Of a stretch of DNA of 64,000 bases, positions 46,832 to 55,959 are shown in pieces. Source of the stretch: Actinoplanes philippinensis (GTDB lineage Bacteria > Actinomycetota > Actinomycetes > Mycobacteriales > Micromonosporaceae); the NCBI RefSeq assembly GCF_900113015.1, contig NZ_FONV01000003.1, forward strand, positions 558,001-622,000. Reading direction: 5' to 3'. The position numbers and the translations under genes were made by a program. Every line of letters begins with the position of its first letter. Position 1 is the stretch's first letter. Under the pieces are notes generated by a model. That model saw only the letters and a program-made list of their open reading frames with translations. It searched no databases and was not told the origin of the DNA.

Positions 46832-47586
46832 CCGCCGTGGTGGTCTCCGGTCTGACCAAGGTCTTCAACCAGGGACGTGGCGACGAGGTGCTCGCCCTGT
46901 CCGAGGTGGACCTGACCGTCGGCGACGGCGAGTTCGTGTCGCTGATCGGCCCGTCCGGCTGCGGCAAGAGCACCCTGCTGCGGCTGATCGCCGACCTGAT
47001 CGAGCCGACCGCCGGAACGGTCACCGTGGCCGACCGGCCGGCCGCCCAGGCCCGCCGCGAGCAGGAGTACGGCATCGCCTTCCAGCAGGCCGGCCTCTTC
47101 GAGTGGCGGACCGTGCGCCGCAACGTCGAGTTGCCCCTCGAACTGCGCGGCGTGTCCAAGGCCGAGCGGCGGGCCAAGGCCGACCGGATGCTGGAGCTGG
47201 TCGGGCTGGCCGACTTCGCCGGGCACTATCCGGGTCAGCTCTCCGGCGGCATGCAGCAGCGGGTGGCGATCGCCCGGGCCCTCGCGGTCCAGCCGCCGCT
47301 GCTGCTGATGGACGAGCCGTTCGGGGCGCTCGACGAGATGACCCGGGAACGCCTCCAGTCGGAGCTGCTGAGCATCTGCGCGAAGACCGGCACCAGCACG
47401 GTCTTCGTCACCCACTCGATCTCCGAGGCGGTGTTCCTCTCCGACCGGGTGGTCGTCATGTCCGCCCGGCCCGGCCGGATCACCGCGTCGATCGAGGTGA
47501 AACTCCCGTCCCGGGACGAGGCGGGACGGCAGGCGCCGGTCTACTTCGAGAAGATCACCGAGGTACGACAGGCGCTGAGAGCATGA
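46828..47586 (+). CDS. ABC transporter ATP-binding protein (SsuB/TauB type)
   Basis: A 252-residue ATPase. Walker A GPSGCGKSTLLRLI, Q-loop IAFQQAGLFEWRTV, signature LSGGMQQRVAIARAL, Walker B LLLMDEPFGALDE and the switch His in VFVTHSISEAVF are intact. It energises uptake by the flanking permeases. Start and stop both overlap the neighbouring genes by 4 bp (ATGA). Confidence 0.96.
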   Translation: MTAVVVSGLTKVFNQGRGDEVLALSEVDLTVGDGEFVSLIGPSGCGKSTLLRLIADLIEPTAGTVTVADRPAAQARREQEYGIAFQQAGLFEWRTVRRNVELPLELRGVSKAERRAKADRMLELVGLADFAGHYPGQLSGGMQQRVAIARALAVQPPLLLMDEPFGALDEMTRERLQSELLSICAKTGTSTVFVTHSISEAVFLSDRVVVMSARPGRITASIEVKLPSRDEAGRQAPVYFEKITEVRQALRA

Positions 47587-48338
47587 GACGAGTGCTCCCG
47601 CCGGTGCTCTTCGGTCTTCTCGCCCTGGTCCTGTGGGAGGTCTTCGTGACCGCCGGGCGGGTCGCCCCGTTCATCCTCCCGGCCCCGTCGGCGATCGGGG
47701 CGCAGATCGTCGAGCAGAAGCAGAACATCTGGGACGCGGCCCTGGCCAGCGGCGCCAACGCGCTCGTGGGCCTGATCGGCGGAACCCTGCTGGCGGTGCT
47801 GGCGGCGCTGGCCGCGAGCCGGTCACGGTTCCTCGGCGAGGTGTCGATCCCGTTCGCGGCGGTGGTCAACGCGCTGCCGATCATCGCGCTCGCCCCGATC
47901 CTCAACAACATGTTCGAGTCGACCAGCAGCGTCCCCCGCCGCCTGGTCACCGGCATCGTGGTGTTCTTCCCGGTCTTCCTCAACCTGCTGCGCGGGCTGC
48001 GCGAGGTGAGCCCGGTCCATCAGGAGCTGATGCGCACGTACGCCGCCTCGGGCTGGACCTTCGCCCGGAAGGTGCGGCTGCCCGGCGCGCTCCCCCACCT
48101 CTTCACCGGCCTGCGGCAGGCGTCGTCGCTGGCCGTGATCGCCGCGGTCGTCGCCGAGTACTTCGGCGGGCTGCAGGACGGGCTCGGCGCGCGGATCACC
48201 TCCGCCGCGGCGTTCACCGCCTATCCCCGTGCCTGGGCCTTCGTGGCCGGCGCCTGCCTCCTCGGACTCACCTTCTACCTGGTCACGCTCCTGCTGGAGC
48301 GCCTGGCCACGCCTTGGAAACAACGTTTGATCAGTTAG
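47583..48338 (+). CDS. ABC transporter permease, second subunit
   Basis: A 251-residue permease of the same family as the first, with about six helices and the EAA-loop HQELMRTYAASGWTFARKVRLPGALPHLFTGLRQA. It is shorter at the N-terminus than its partner. The ATG at 47583 overlaps the ATPase stop. The substrate-binding protein gene follows after 9 bp. Confidence 0.93.
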   Translation: MRRVLPPVLFGLLALVLWEVFVTAGRVAPFILPAPSAIGAQIVEQKQNIWDAALASGANALVGLIGGTLLAVLAALAASRSRFLGEVSIPFAAVVNALPIIALAPILNNMFESTSSVPRRLVTGIVVFFPVFLNLLRGLREVSPVHQELMRTYAASGWTFARKVRLPGALPHLFTGLRQASSLAVIAAVVAEYFGGLQDGLGARITSAAAFTAYPRAWAFVAGACLLGLTFYLVTLLLERLATPWKQRLIS

Positions 48339-48347
48339 GGGTACGCG

Positions 48348-49478
48348 TTGAAGCTCTCCCGGATAGTCCTTGCCTCCCTCCTGGCCCTCACCGCCTGCGG
48401 CACCGCCGACACGCCCAGCACCCCCGCCCCCGGCGCGAGCGGCGCCCTCACCCCGATCAAGCTGCAGCTGCAGTGGTTCTACCAGGCCCAGTTCGCCGGC
48501 TACATCGCCGCCGTGGACCAGGGCTTCTACAAAGAGCAGGGGCTCGACGTCGAGCTGCTCGAAGGCGGTGTCGACATCGTCCCGCAGACGGTGCTCGCCA
48601 CCGGCAAGGCCGACTACGCGATCGCCTGGGTGCCCAAGGCCCTCGCCTCCCGGGAGCAGGGCGCCGGGATCACCGACGTCGGGCAGATCTTCGCCCGCTC
48701 CGGCACCTACCAGGTCGCCTGGAAGGACAGCGGCATCACCAAGGCCGCCGACCTCAAGGGCAAGAAGGTCGGCAACTGGGGCTTCGGCAACGAGTTCGAG
48801 CTGTTCGCCGGCATGACCAAGGCCGGGCTCGACCCGAGCAAGGACGTCACCCTGGTGCAGCAGCAGTTCGACATGCAGGCGCTGCTGAAGAAGGAGATCG
48901 ACGCCGCCCAGGCGATGAGCTACAACGAGTACGCCCAGCTGCTGGAGGCGAAGAACCCGGCGACCGGGCAGCTCTACACCGCCGACGACTTCGCGATCAT
49001 CGACTGGAAGACCGAGGGGTCGTCGATGCTGCAGGACGCGGTGTGGGCGAACACCGAGAAGCTGAACGACCCGAACTACCAGGCGCAGACGGTGAAGTTC
49101 CTGACCGCCACGATCAAGGGGTGGGCGTACTGCCGGGACAACCCCGAGAAGTGCCGTGACCTGGTCGTCGCCAAGGGCTCCAAGCTGGGCAAGAGCCACC
49201 AGCTGTGGCAGATGAACGAGGTCAACAAGCTGGTCTGGCCGGCCGCCGGCGCCGGGATCGGCGTGATCGACGAGGCGGCCTGGAAACAGACCGTGGAGAT
49301 CTCGCAGACCACGAAGAACCAGACCGGTGACACGGTCCTGAAAGCCGCCCCGGAGGGCCCGGCCTACACGAACGACTACATCAACCAGGCGATCGCGCAG
49401 GCCAAGGCCGCGGGTGTGGACGTGACCGGCTCGGCGTTCCAGCCGGCCACGGTGACGCTCACCGAGGGCGGCGCCTGA
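48348..49478 (+). CDS. NMT1/THI5-like substrate-binding lipoprotein
   Basis: A 376-residue ABC solute-binding protein anchored by lipidation (lipobox LTAC, C17). The mature protein starts ITPIKLQLQWFYQAQFAGYIAAVDQGFYKEQGLDVELLEGG-like sequence (here LTPIKLQLQWFYQAQFAGY), the hallmark of NMT1/THI5 and RutG-independent pyrimidine-precursor binders; GKKVGNWGFGNEFELFAGM and MSYNEYAQLLEA line the pocket in relatives. Substrate is likely a pyrimidine, hydantoin or thiamin-precursor ring compound, judged from the cluster. The TTG at 48348 has AGGGG upstream. Confidence 0.92.
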   Translation: MKLSRIVLASLLALTACGTADTPSTPAPGASGALTPIKLQLQWFYQAQFAGYIAAVDQGFYKEQGLDVELLEGGVDIVPQTVLATGKADYAIAWVPKALASREQGAGITDVGQIFARSGTYQVAWKDSGITKAADLKGKKVGNWGFGNEFELFAGMTKAGLDPSKDVTLVQQQFDMQALLKKEIDAAQAMSYNEYAQLLEAKNPATGQLYTADDFAIIDWKTEGSSMLQDAVWANTEKLNDPNYQAQTVKFLTATIKGWAYCRDNPEKCRDLVVAKGSKLGKSHQLWQMNEVNKLVWPAAGAGIGVIDEAAWKQTVEISQTTKNQTGDTVLKAAPEGPAYTNDYINQAIAQAKAAGVDVTGSAFQPATVTLTEGGA

Positions 49479-49493
49479 GCCGGCCGGCCCGGG

Positions 49494-50270
49494 TCACACC
49501 GGGATGAGACGTGCCGCGAGGGCGACCGCCGTCAGGTCGCCCTTGCGGAGTTTCTCGGCGGCGTCCATCTCGCCCAGGCCCTCCAGCCGGACGGCCGAGG
49601 CGTCGATCAGCGCGTCCTCCCCGGCCAGCAGGCGGCGGGCGATCCGCGACTGGGCCGGGGTCAGCTCCGCGTACGCACAGCGGTCCAGCGCCTCGACGGT
49701 CTCTTTGTCGAGATGTCCATCCATCGCCCGCTCGGTGACGATCGTGATGAGCCAGCTCGGCCACCAGCTGTACTTGCCGACGACCAGGCCGGAGTGCATC
49801 GCCGCGGCCGGCTGGTGCCCGGCGGCGAGCATCTTGACCGCCAGGTCCGCGTCGAACCGCTCCAGCCGCATCGCGCCGACGAAGATCCGCAGGACCTGCT
49901 GGGTCTTGATGAACTCCTCGCACGCGTGGGCGGCCTCGCCGAAGCGGCCCTCGAGCAGGTGGCACAGCGCGTGCGCCTCGACGAGGGAGAACCCGTCGCC
50001 GGAGCGCTCCTCGAGCCGCGTCACCGTCTCGATGAGCCGCTCGGTGCTCTTGCGTGCCCGGTCCGCCAACTCGTCCGCCTGCGGTTTGTTGAGGTGCCGC
50101 ACCACGACGTCGGTGGCGATCTCCGCCTCCCGCCGCAGCAGCGGCGAGCTTATCTTCGGGGTGATCAGGTCACCCAACCCCTCGGTCAGGTACGCGGTGT
50201 CGAACCGCTCGGAGGCCTCTTGGAACTGCGTCCACCAGGACGCCGGGTGTCTCCGCTGATGTTGTGTCAC
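49494..50270 (-). CDS. Hypothetical protein, 258 aa
   Basis: A cytosolic, largely helical protein I do not recognise. It begins MTQHQRRHPASWWTQFQEASERFDTAYLTEGLGDLITP and contains Ala/Leu/Glu-rich helices (ATDVVVRHLNKPQADELADRARKSTERLIETVTRLEERSG) that could be TPR-like. No catalytic motif or signal peptide. The GTG at 50270 has no Shine-Dalgarno sequence; CACTCT ends 6 nt upstream. It converges on the binding-protein gene with a 15-bp gap. Confidence 0.72.
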   Translation of the reverse strand: MTQHQRRHPASWWTQFQEASERFDTAYLTEGLGDLITPKISSPLLRREAEIATDVVVRHLNKPQADELADRARKSTERLIETVTRLEERSGDGFSLVEAHALCHLLEGRFGEAAHACEEFIKTQQVLRIFVGAMRLERFDADLAVKMLAAGHQPAAAMHSGLVVGKYSWWPSWLITIVTERAMDGHLDKETVEALDRCAYAELTPAQSRIARRLLAGEDALIDASAVRLEGLGEMDAAEKLRKGDLTAVALAARLIPV

Positions 50271-50284
50271 GCACCAAGAGTGAC

Positions 50285-51184
50285 CTACTGATTACCCTCC
50301 GGCAAATGATTCGGCCGAGAGGAATGCGTGATCAGACTCATCGGGTTGAGTAGGCCACCCTTGACGACGGCGCGGCTCAGCGGCCGGGTCAGCTCGGCCA
50401 GCCGCCGGCACCCGTCCTCGCCGATCGCCCGATAGGCCACCTCGGCCACCTGGTCGGTCCGGTCCTCGACGTGGGCCCGCAGCGCCACCCCGGCCTCGGT
50501 CAGCTTCCCGCCCGCGTCGAGCAGGCCGCTGCGGCGCAGATCGTCCTCGGCCTGCGCCCACTGCTCGTCGCTCCAGCCCCGGCTGCCGCGCAGGAAGCCG
50601 GCCGGCGACGCGCCGCTGGCCTCGTGCATCACGATCGCGTCCAAGCCGCTGATCCCGTTCGCCAGCAGCGCCGCCACGTGCCCGTCGCCGCGGAACTCGC
50701 GCAGCAGCGTCTGGGCGTGGAAGAGCACCAGGTGCGGGCGGTCCGGCCAGGGCAGAGCGGCGTGCGCGGCGAACAGCGGGCGGCCGTGCGGCAGGGTGGC
50801 CGCCTTCTCCGCCGCCCGGCGCGCCAGACCGGCCGCCTCGGCGACCTCCGGGCCGGTCACGACCTCGGCGCCCAGCCCGCGGGTCAGAGCGGCGTCAGCG
50901 GCCTCCAGACGGGCCGCCAGAACCTGCTGCGGCGACGCCTTGGACCAGACCGCCGGCAGGGCGCGGGCCACCCGGGCCGGGTTGAAGTTGTAGAAGGTGG
51001 CGGCGACGACCTCCGGGCCCACCGGGCCGAACGCGGCGCCCCGGGAGGCGAAGTAGCCGTCCATCGGGCGGATGCCGAACCTCGCGTACCGCTCCGGCGC
51101 CTCCGGCACGAAGTAGATCATCGCGTGCAGCGGCTCGGTGACCCGCCAGGCGAGACGGTACGGGCTCTCGGTCACATCTCCCAC
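50285..51184 (-). CDS. SCO6745-family (SalK-like) protein
   Basis: A 299-residue member of the actinobacterial SCO6745 family. Typical segments are AWRVTEPLHAMIYFVPEAPERYARFGI, GYFASRGAAFGPVGPEVVAATFYNFNPARVARALPAVW and the C-terminal winged-helix-like SDEQWAQAEDDLRRSGLLDAGGKLTEAG. Function is not established; the C-terminal half suggests a helix-turn-helix. The GTG at 51184 has GAGGAG 5 nt upstream. It overlaps the preceding gene by 13 bp. Confidence 0.85.
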   Translation of the reverse strand: MGDVTESPYRLAWRVTEPLHAMIYFVPEAPERYARFGIRPMDGYFASRGAAFGPVGPEVVAATFYNFNPARVARALPAVWSKASPQQVLAARLEAADAALTRGLGAEVVTGPEVAEAAGLARRAAEKAATLPHGRPLFAAHAALPWPDRPHLVLFHAQTLLREFRGDGHVAALLANGISGLDAIVMHEASGASPAGFLRGSRGWSDEQWAQAEDDLRRSGLLDAGGKLTEAGVALRAHVEDRTDQVAEVAYRAIGEDGCRRLAELTRPLSRAVVKGGLLNPMSLITHSSRPNHLPEGNQ

Positions 51185-51684
51185 GGCAGCTCCTCGGCGT
51201 GGACGTCGTCTCCGGAGGGGACGGCCCCGGAGTGGCGCGGCGGAGGTGGCGCCGCCGACACGGTATGCCAGCGGCCGGCCCGGCGCGACGCCTCACGGAC
51301 CACCAGGTGCACCGGCAGCGGGGGCGGCGGGAACGGGCCGGTCCCCCACCGCACCCAGATCGCGACCCGGCCCGCGGCGGCCTCGGCCAGCAGCTTGTCG
51401 ACGGTCCGCTGACGATCGGTCCGGTCGATCTCGATCGCCAGCGGCGGGCTGCCCGGCCGGGCGCAGGCCACGTCGATGACCGAGTTGCCCCGCAGCGGCG
51501 GCGGCAGCGGGAAGACACTGGGCGCACGACGGTACACCCGCCAGCCCTGCCACTGCGCCCACCGCGTCACCGAGTCGGCGATCCGCGTGGCGGCGTCACC
51601 CTCCGGCAGGTCGGCGAACGTCAGCTGGCCCAGCCACTCGGTGAGCGACCGGGCGGTCTCGGTTCCGTCGTCGGCCACGCTCAT
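51172..51684 (-). CDS. Hypothetical protein, 170 aa, possibly nuclease-like
   Basis: A small cytosolic protein with the central stretch NSVIDVACARPGSPPLAIEIDRTDRQRTVDKLLAEAAAGRVAIWVRWG. The pattern D...AIEID followed by helical KLL and a hydrophobic strand resembles restriction-endonuclease-like folds, but key residues are too few to call it. The ATG at 51684 has TATCGT ending 6 nt upstream, suggesting a leaderless transcript. The C-terminus is Pro-rich. The frame is open much further upstream, but that is the shadow of the GGDEF-EAL gene. Confidence 0.7.
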   Translation of the reverse strand: MSVADDGTETARSLTEWLGQLTFADLPEGDAATRIADSVTRWAQWQGWRVYRRAPSVFPLPPPLRGNSVIDVACARPGSPPLAIEIDRTDRQRTVDKLLAEAAAGRVAIWVRWGTGPFPPPPLPVHLVVREASRRAGRWHTVSAAPPPPRHSGAVPSGDDVHAEELPWEM

Positions 51685-51704
51685 CGCCGTACGATATCGG
51701 GGAA

Positions 51705-53987
51705 TTAAGCCGCCGCCTTCACGCGCCGTGCCGCGAGGAGCTCGGTCAGCTGCCCGGGCGGCATCGGCCGCCCCAGGTGATAGCCCTGACCGACGTGGTA
51801 TCCGAGCCGCAGCAGCCGGTCGGCCTGCTCCTGGCTCTCGATGCCCTCGGCGACGGTGTCCAGGCCCAGCGCGTCGGCGAGCTGCGCCACCGCCCGGGCC
51901 ACCGCCTGCCGGGCGTCCGCCGCCGGGGTGTCCGGCTCGTCGAGCTCGATGCCGTCGACGAACGACTTGTCCAGCTTGACGATCGCCGCCGGGAAGGCGC
52001 GCAGCAGGCTCAGCGACGACTCGCCGGTGCCGAAGTCGTCGAGCGCCAGCCGCACCCCCATGTCGTGCAGCTCGTGCAGCACCTGGGAGACGTGCTGGCC
52101 ACGCAGCACCGCCGACTCGGTCAGCTCCAGGACCAGCCGGTTCGCAGGCAGCCCGGAGTCGGCGAGCGCGGCCGCCACGTCGGCGACGAAGTCCGGGTCG
52201 TGCAGCTGCCGCACCGACACGTTCGGCGCCGCCTTGTCCAGCACGTCCGGGCCGAACTCGGCGATCCACGCGGCCGCCTGCCGGCACGTCTCGCGCAGCA
52301 CCCAGCGGCCCAGCGGCACGATCAGCCCGGTCCGCTCGGCGGCCGGGATGAAATCGGCCGGCGACACCAGGCCGCGCTCCGGGTGCTCCCAGCGCACCAG
52401 CGCCTCCACCCCGACGATCTCGCCGTCGCCGAGCGACACGATCGGCTGGTAGACGATCCGGAACTCGCCGGCGTCCAGGGCGCGCCGCAGGTCGCCGCCG
52501 AGCCGGGCGTGCGCCGACGCCGGGCGTTCCATGCCCCAGGCGTAGCGGACCCAGTTGGCCCGGCCGCGTTCCTTCGCCGCGTAGAGGGCGGCGTCGGCCT
52601 GGCGCAGCACGTCACTGACCGAGGTGTTCGGCGGGGCCGTCGCCAGCCCGGCGCTGAACTTCACCAGCAGCCGCTGCTCACTGATCGGCGCCGCGGTGGC
52701 GTCGGCGATCCGCCGGGCCACCTCCTCACCCATCACACCCGGCGGGACCAGCACCGCGAACTCGTCGCCGGCCAGCCGGGCCACCTCGGCGCCGTCGCCG
52801 GCCGCGTCCCGCAGCACCCGCGCGAACGCCATCAGCAGACCGTCGCCGGCGTCGTGGCCGAGCGAGTCGTTCACCGTCTTGAACTCGTCCAGGTCGGCCA
52901 GCAGCACGGTCGCCGGGCCGGTCTCCAGGGCACGGTCCAGGGCGTACCGGAACAGGGCGCGGTTGGCCAGGCCGGTCAGCGGGTCGTGCGTCGCCTCGTG
53001 CCGCAGCAGCGCCTCCGACTCCTGCTTCTCCCGCAGCAGCCGGGCGTTCTCCCGGTGCACCACGAACTGCCGCAGCGCCACCAGGGCGGTCACCACGACC
53101 GCGGCCAGCACCACGACCCGGCCCTCCCAGACGCCCGGCGCCCAGTGCCACGGCCGGATCAGCACGTCGGCGACCGGCACGTCGACGGCCAGCACCGCCA
53201 GGTACGGCAGCCACACACTGCCCCCGCCGGTACGCGCCGGAGCACCGTCGGCGGCCAGCTGACGGCGTGCGCCCAGAGCGATCAGCAGGCCGCAGACCGG
53301 CATGCACACCGCCTGGCCGGGCAGGATCCCGTGATAGCCGCCGAGCACCGCGAGCAGCGCCACCCCGGCCGCCATCAGTCCCGTCGAGGCGACCAGCCGC
53401 ATCGCCCGGCGGTCCACCGGGCCGCCCGCGATGTACGACACCTTGGTGATCGCCCCGGCCGCGAACAGGCAGGCCAGCAGCAGCACCACCAGCGCCGAGG
53501 GGGTCCACGGGTCGGGCGCCCAGAACATCGGGGAGATGCCGAAGTGCCACAGCACGGTCGAGCAGCCGAGGAACGCGATGGTCCGGTCCAGCCACTGCTT
53601 GCCACGTTCGTACCAGCTCGACACGCCGACCGGGACCTGGGCCACGCCCCACATGGCGACGAGCACCCCGGCGCCGATCAGGCCGGCGCCCAGCGGGGGC
53701 ATCGCCGGCAGCTCCGGCGCGGTCCGCACCGCGTCCGCCAGCAGCACCCCGAACCCGGCCGCGAACAGGTAGCAGCAGATCTCCAGCAGCAGCCAGAACC
53801 GCCGGCCGGCCGGCGCCGGCGTCATCCGGCGGCGCAGCGAGTGCGCCGCCAGCCCGCCCACGGCCATCGACAGCGGCATGAACACGTAGCCGATCGCCAC
53901 CGGGCCCGGCCGGAAGGCCGTCCAGAGGATGAACCAGACGGTGCCGAGCAGGCAGATCAGCCCGGCCGACACGACGTGCCGCCTCAT
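51705..53987 (-). CDS. Membrane GGDEF-EAL c-di-GMP protein
   Basis: A 760-residue protein. About eight membrane helices fill the first 320 residues; a GGDEF domain follows (about 345-500, HDPLTGLANRALFRYALDRAL) with the altered signature AGDEF (ARLAGDEFAVLV), then an EAL domain (about 515-755). The EAL site looks complete: VEALVRWEHP, NVSVRQL, LELTESAV, ALDDFGTGESS, VKLDKSFV and AEGIESQEQ. It is therefore probably a phosphodiesterase with a weakened or regulatory GGDEF half. The ATG at 53987 overlaps the stop of the companion cyclase gene (ATGA), so the two are coupled. Confidence 0.93.
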   Translation of the reverse strand: MRRHVVSAGLICLLGTVWFILWTAFRPGPVAIGYVFMPLSMAVGGLAAHSLRRRMTPAPAGRRFWLLLEICCYLFAAGFGVLLADAVRTAPELPAMPPLGAGLIGAGVLVAMWGVAQVPVGVSSWYERGKQWLDRTIAFLGCSTVLWHFGISPMFWAPDPWTPSALVVLLLACLFAAGAITKVSYIAGGPVDRRAMRLVASTGLMAAGVALLAVLGGYHGILPGQAVCMPVCGLLIALGARRQLAADGAPARTGGGSVWLPYLAVLAVDVPVADVLIRPWHWAPGVWEGRVVVLAAVVVTALVALRQFVVHRENARLLREKQESEALLRHEATHDPLTGLANRALFRYALDRALETGPATVLLADLDEFKTVNDSLGHDAGDGLLMAFARVLRDAAGDGAEVARLAGDEFAVLVPPGVMGEEVARRIADATAAPISEQRLLVKFSAGLATAPPNTSVSDVLRQADAALYAAKERGRANWVRYAWGMERPASAHARLGGDLRRALDAGEFRIVYQPIVSLGDGEIVGVEALVRWEHPERGLVSPADFIPAAERTGLIVPLGRWVLRETCRQAAAWIAEFGPDVLDKAAPNVSVRQLHDPDFVADVAAALADSGLPANRLVLELTESAVLRGQHVSQVLHELHDMGVRLALDDFGTGESSLSLLRAFPAAIVKLDKSFVDGIELDEPDTPAADARQAVARAVAQLADALGLDTVAEGIESQEQADRLLRLGYHVGQGYHLGRPMPPGQLTELLAARRVKAAA

Positions 53988-55822
53988 GACGTCAACGTCC
54001 GGCTGCGCTGCTTCTCCTCGTACATCAGCAGGTCGGCGGTGTTGAGCAGGTGGTCGCCGCCGCCCGCCGGGCCGGTCGCGATGCCGATGCTCGCGCCCAC
54101 CGTCAGCTCCCGTCCGCCGATAGCGGTGGGCACGCCGAGCCCGGCCCGGATCCGCCGCGCCATCCGCTCCGCCGCCGGCCGGTCGCCGCCGGTCAGCACC
54201 GCGAACTCGTCGCCGCCCAGCCGGGCCGGCACGTCGTGCGGGCCGGTGCAGTCGCGCAGCAGGTCCGCCACGTGCCGCAGCACGGCGTCGCCGGTCGCGT
54301 GCCCGTACGTGTCGTTGATGCCCTTGAAGCCGTTGAGGTCGATCAACAGCACCGTGGCGTCGCCCGGGCACGCGTCCATCGCCCCGGTGAACCCGCGCCG
54401 GTTCGCCAGCCCGGTCAGATCGTCGTGCCCGGCCTGGTAGCGCAGCCGCTCGTGCAGCTCCCGCGACTCGGTGACGTCCCGCGAGTTGCACACGATGCCG
54501 CCGATGCCGGGCTCGTCGAGCAGGTTCACCGCGACCACCTCCAGCCAGCGCCACGACCCGTCGGCGTGCTGGTAGCGGCCCTGGAAGGTCATCTCGGCGC
54601 CCGGCGTCGCATAGAGCTCGGCCAGCTCGGCGTCGAGCCGCGCGCGGTCGTCGCGGTGCAGGGTGTCCAGCGAGCAGCGGCCCAGGACGTCCGCCACCGG
54701 GAAACCGAGGATCCGCTCGACCGCCGGGCTCACATAGGTCAGCGCGCCGGACTCCTCGGCGATCGAGATGATCTCCGAGGAGTGCTCCAGCAATGACGTC
54801 AGACGCTGCTCCCGCTGCCGGATCTGGCCCACCAGGGAGTCGTTCTCGGCCAGCGCCAGCACCTGACGGGCGATCACCACGCCCACGTTGACCAGCAGGC
54901 CGGCCAGCGCGCCCCACGCCGACACGCCGAGCCCCCGGGTGGCCAGCACGAAGACCAGGGCAACGGCACAGACCAGGGTTCCGGTGTACGGCAGGACGCT
55001 GTACCGCCGGCGGCGGCTGAACCACTCGCGCCCGTCGAGACCGTCCACCCCGTGCCGTTCCTGCAGCCGCGGCCCGGCCAGCACCAGGAAGCATGGGAGG
55101 AGGATCGACGCCATCTGCACACCGGTGTCCGGCACACTGCCGCTGGGCAGCAGCACGCTCGACACGGCCAGACCGATCGGCGCGAGCACCATCGGGACGG
55201 CGGCGACCCGGCTCATCGGGGCCACCCCGGTCAGCCCCGACCGGATCGCCACGAAGATCGCGCAGAGCACCACGCCGCAGCCGAACAGCGCCAGGAAGAA
55301 CGCCCCCGGGCCGGCCCCGGCCATTCCCGGCCGGGTCATCAGGCACCACGCCACCACCGCCGACGCGGACATCAGGATCGTGGTGTCCAGCAGCAGCCGG
55401 GTCTGCTCGCGGCGGGACCGGCTCACCCTGCGCTGGGGCAGCAGGAGGCCGGCCATCATCACCACGACGCCGAGCATCATCGTCGCCGACTGCACCGGGT
55501 GGAACCCGATCTGCTGGATGCCCGGATCGGCGAGGGTGGTCCACAGGTCCACCACGTCGCCGGTGCAGAACAGCAGGCCACCCACGCCGACCGCGGCCCA
55601 GAAACGGCGCGCGTGCGGCGGCATGCCCGGGACCCGGCAGACCCGGCGCGACAGCCAGAACAGCGCGAGGTCGAGGATCGGGGTGACGATCCCGCCGGCG
55701 ATCATCTGGGCGCGGGGCGTCCCCACGTCCAGCAGGAGGCCGCCGACCACGATCACGGCGGACACGGCCACCGTGATCAGCACCGGATCGCGCCACGAGC
55801 CGCCGCGTACCGCTGGTGGCAT
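53984..55822 (-). CDS. Membrane PAS-GGDEF diguanylate cyclase
   Basis: A 612-residue protein. The first 325 residues hold about nine hydrophobic helices, followed by a PAS domain (about 340-455, SLLEHSSEIISIAEESGALTYVSPAVERILGFP with its PAC end WRWLEVVAVNLLDE) and a GGDEF domain (GHDDLTGLANRRGFTG; signature intact in ARLGGDEFAVLTGG). The Arg of the RxxD inhibitory site is Gly (GPHD). It should synthesise c-di-GMP without product inhibition, opposite in effect to the coupled EAL protein. The ATG at 55822 has GGAGAG 4 nt upstream. Confidence 0.92.
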   Translation of the reverse strand: MPPAVRGGSWRDPVLITVAVSAVIVVGGLLLDVGTPRAQMIAGGIVTPILDLALFWLSRRVCRVPGMPPHARRFWAAVGVGGLLFCTGDVVDLWTTLADPGIQQIGFHPVQSATMMLGVVVMMAGLLLPQRRVSRSRREQTRLLLDTTILMSASAVVAWCLMTRPGMAGAGPGAFFLALFGCGVVLCAIFVAIRSGLTGVAPMSRVAAVPMVLAPIGLAVSSVLLPSGSVPDTGVQMASILLPCFLVLAGPRLQERHGVDGLDGREWFSRRRRYSVLPYTGTLVCAVALVFVLATRGLGVSAWGALAGLLVNVGVVIARQVLALAENDSLVGQIRQREQRLTSLLEHSSEIISIAEESGALTYVSPAVERILGFPVADVLGRCSLDTLHRDDRARLDAELAELYATPGAEMTFQGRYQHADGSWRWLEVVAVNLLDEPGIGGIVCNSRDVTESRELHERLRYQAGHDDLTGLANRRGFTGAMDACPGDATVLLIDLNGFKGINDTYGHATGDAVLRHVADLLRDCTGPHDVPARLGGDEFAVLTGGDRPAAERMARRIRAGLGVPTAIGGRELTVGASIGIATGPAGGGDHLLNTADLLMYEEKQRSRTLTS

Positions 55823-55896
55823 GCCACTCTCCGTCCTGGTCCGGTCCCTCCCCGCCAGCAATCGGCCGGAGGGCGCCCGGTCTTAGTCCTTCAACG

Positions 55897-55951
55897 CCGG
55901 CGACCGGCACGCCCCGGCTTGTCATGGCGGGTGGGGCGTACCGGTCGCCGG
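55897..55951. terminator. Long hairpin upstream of the c-di-GMP gene pair
   Basis: 55897-55915 and 55933-55951 form a 19-bp stem with one mismatch and a 17-nt loop. On the reverse strand it lies just after the stop of the gene at 55960-56580, so it probably ends that transcript. Confidence 0.72.
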
Positions 55952-55959
55952 TGGTCTCG

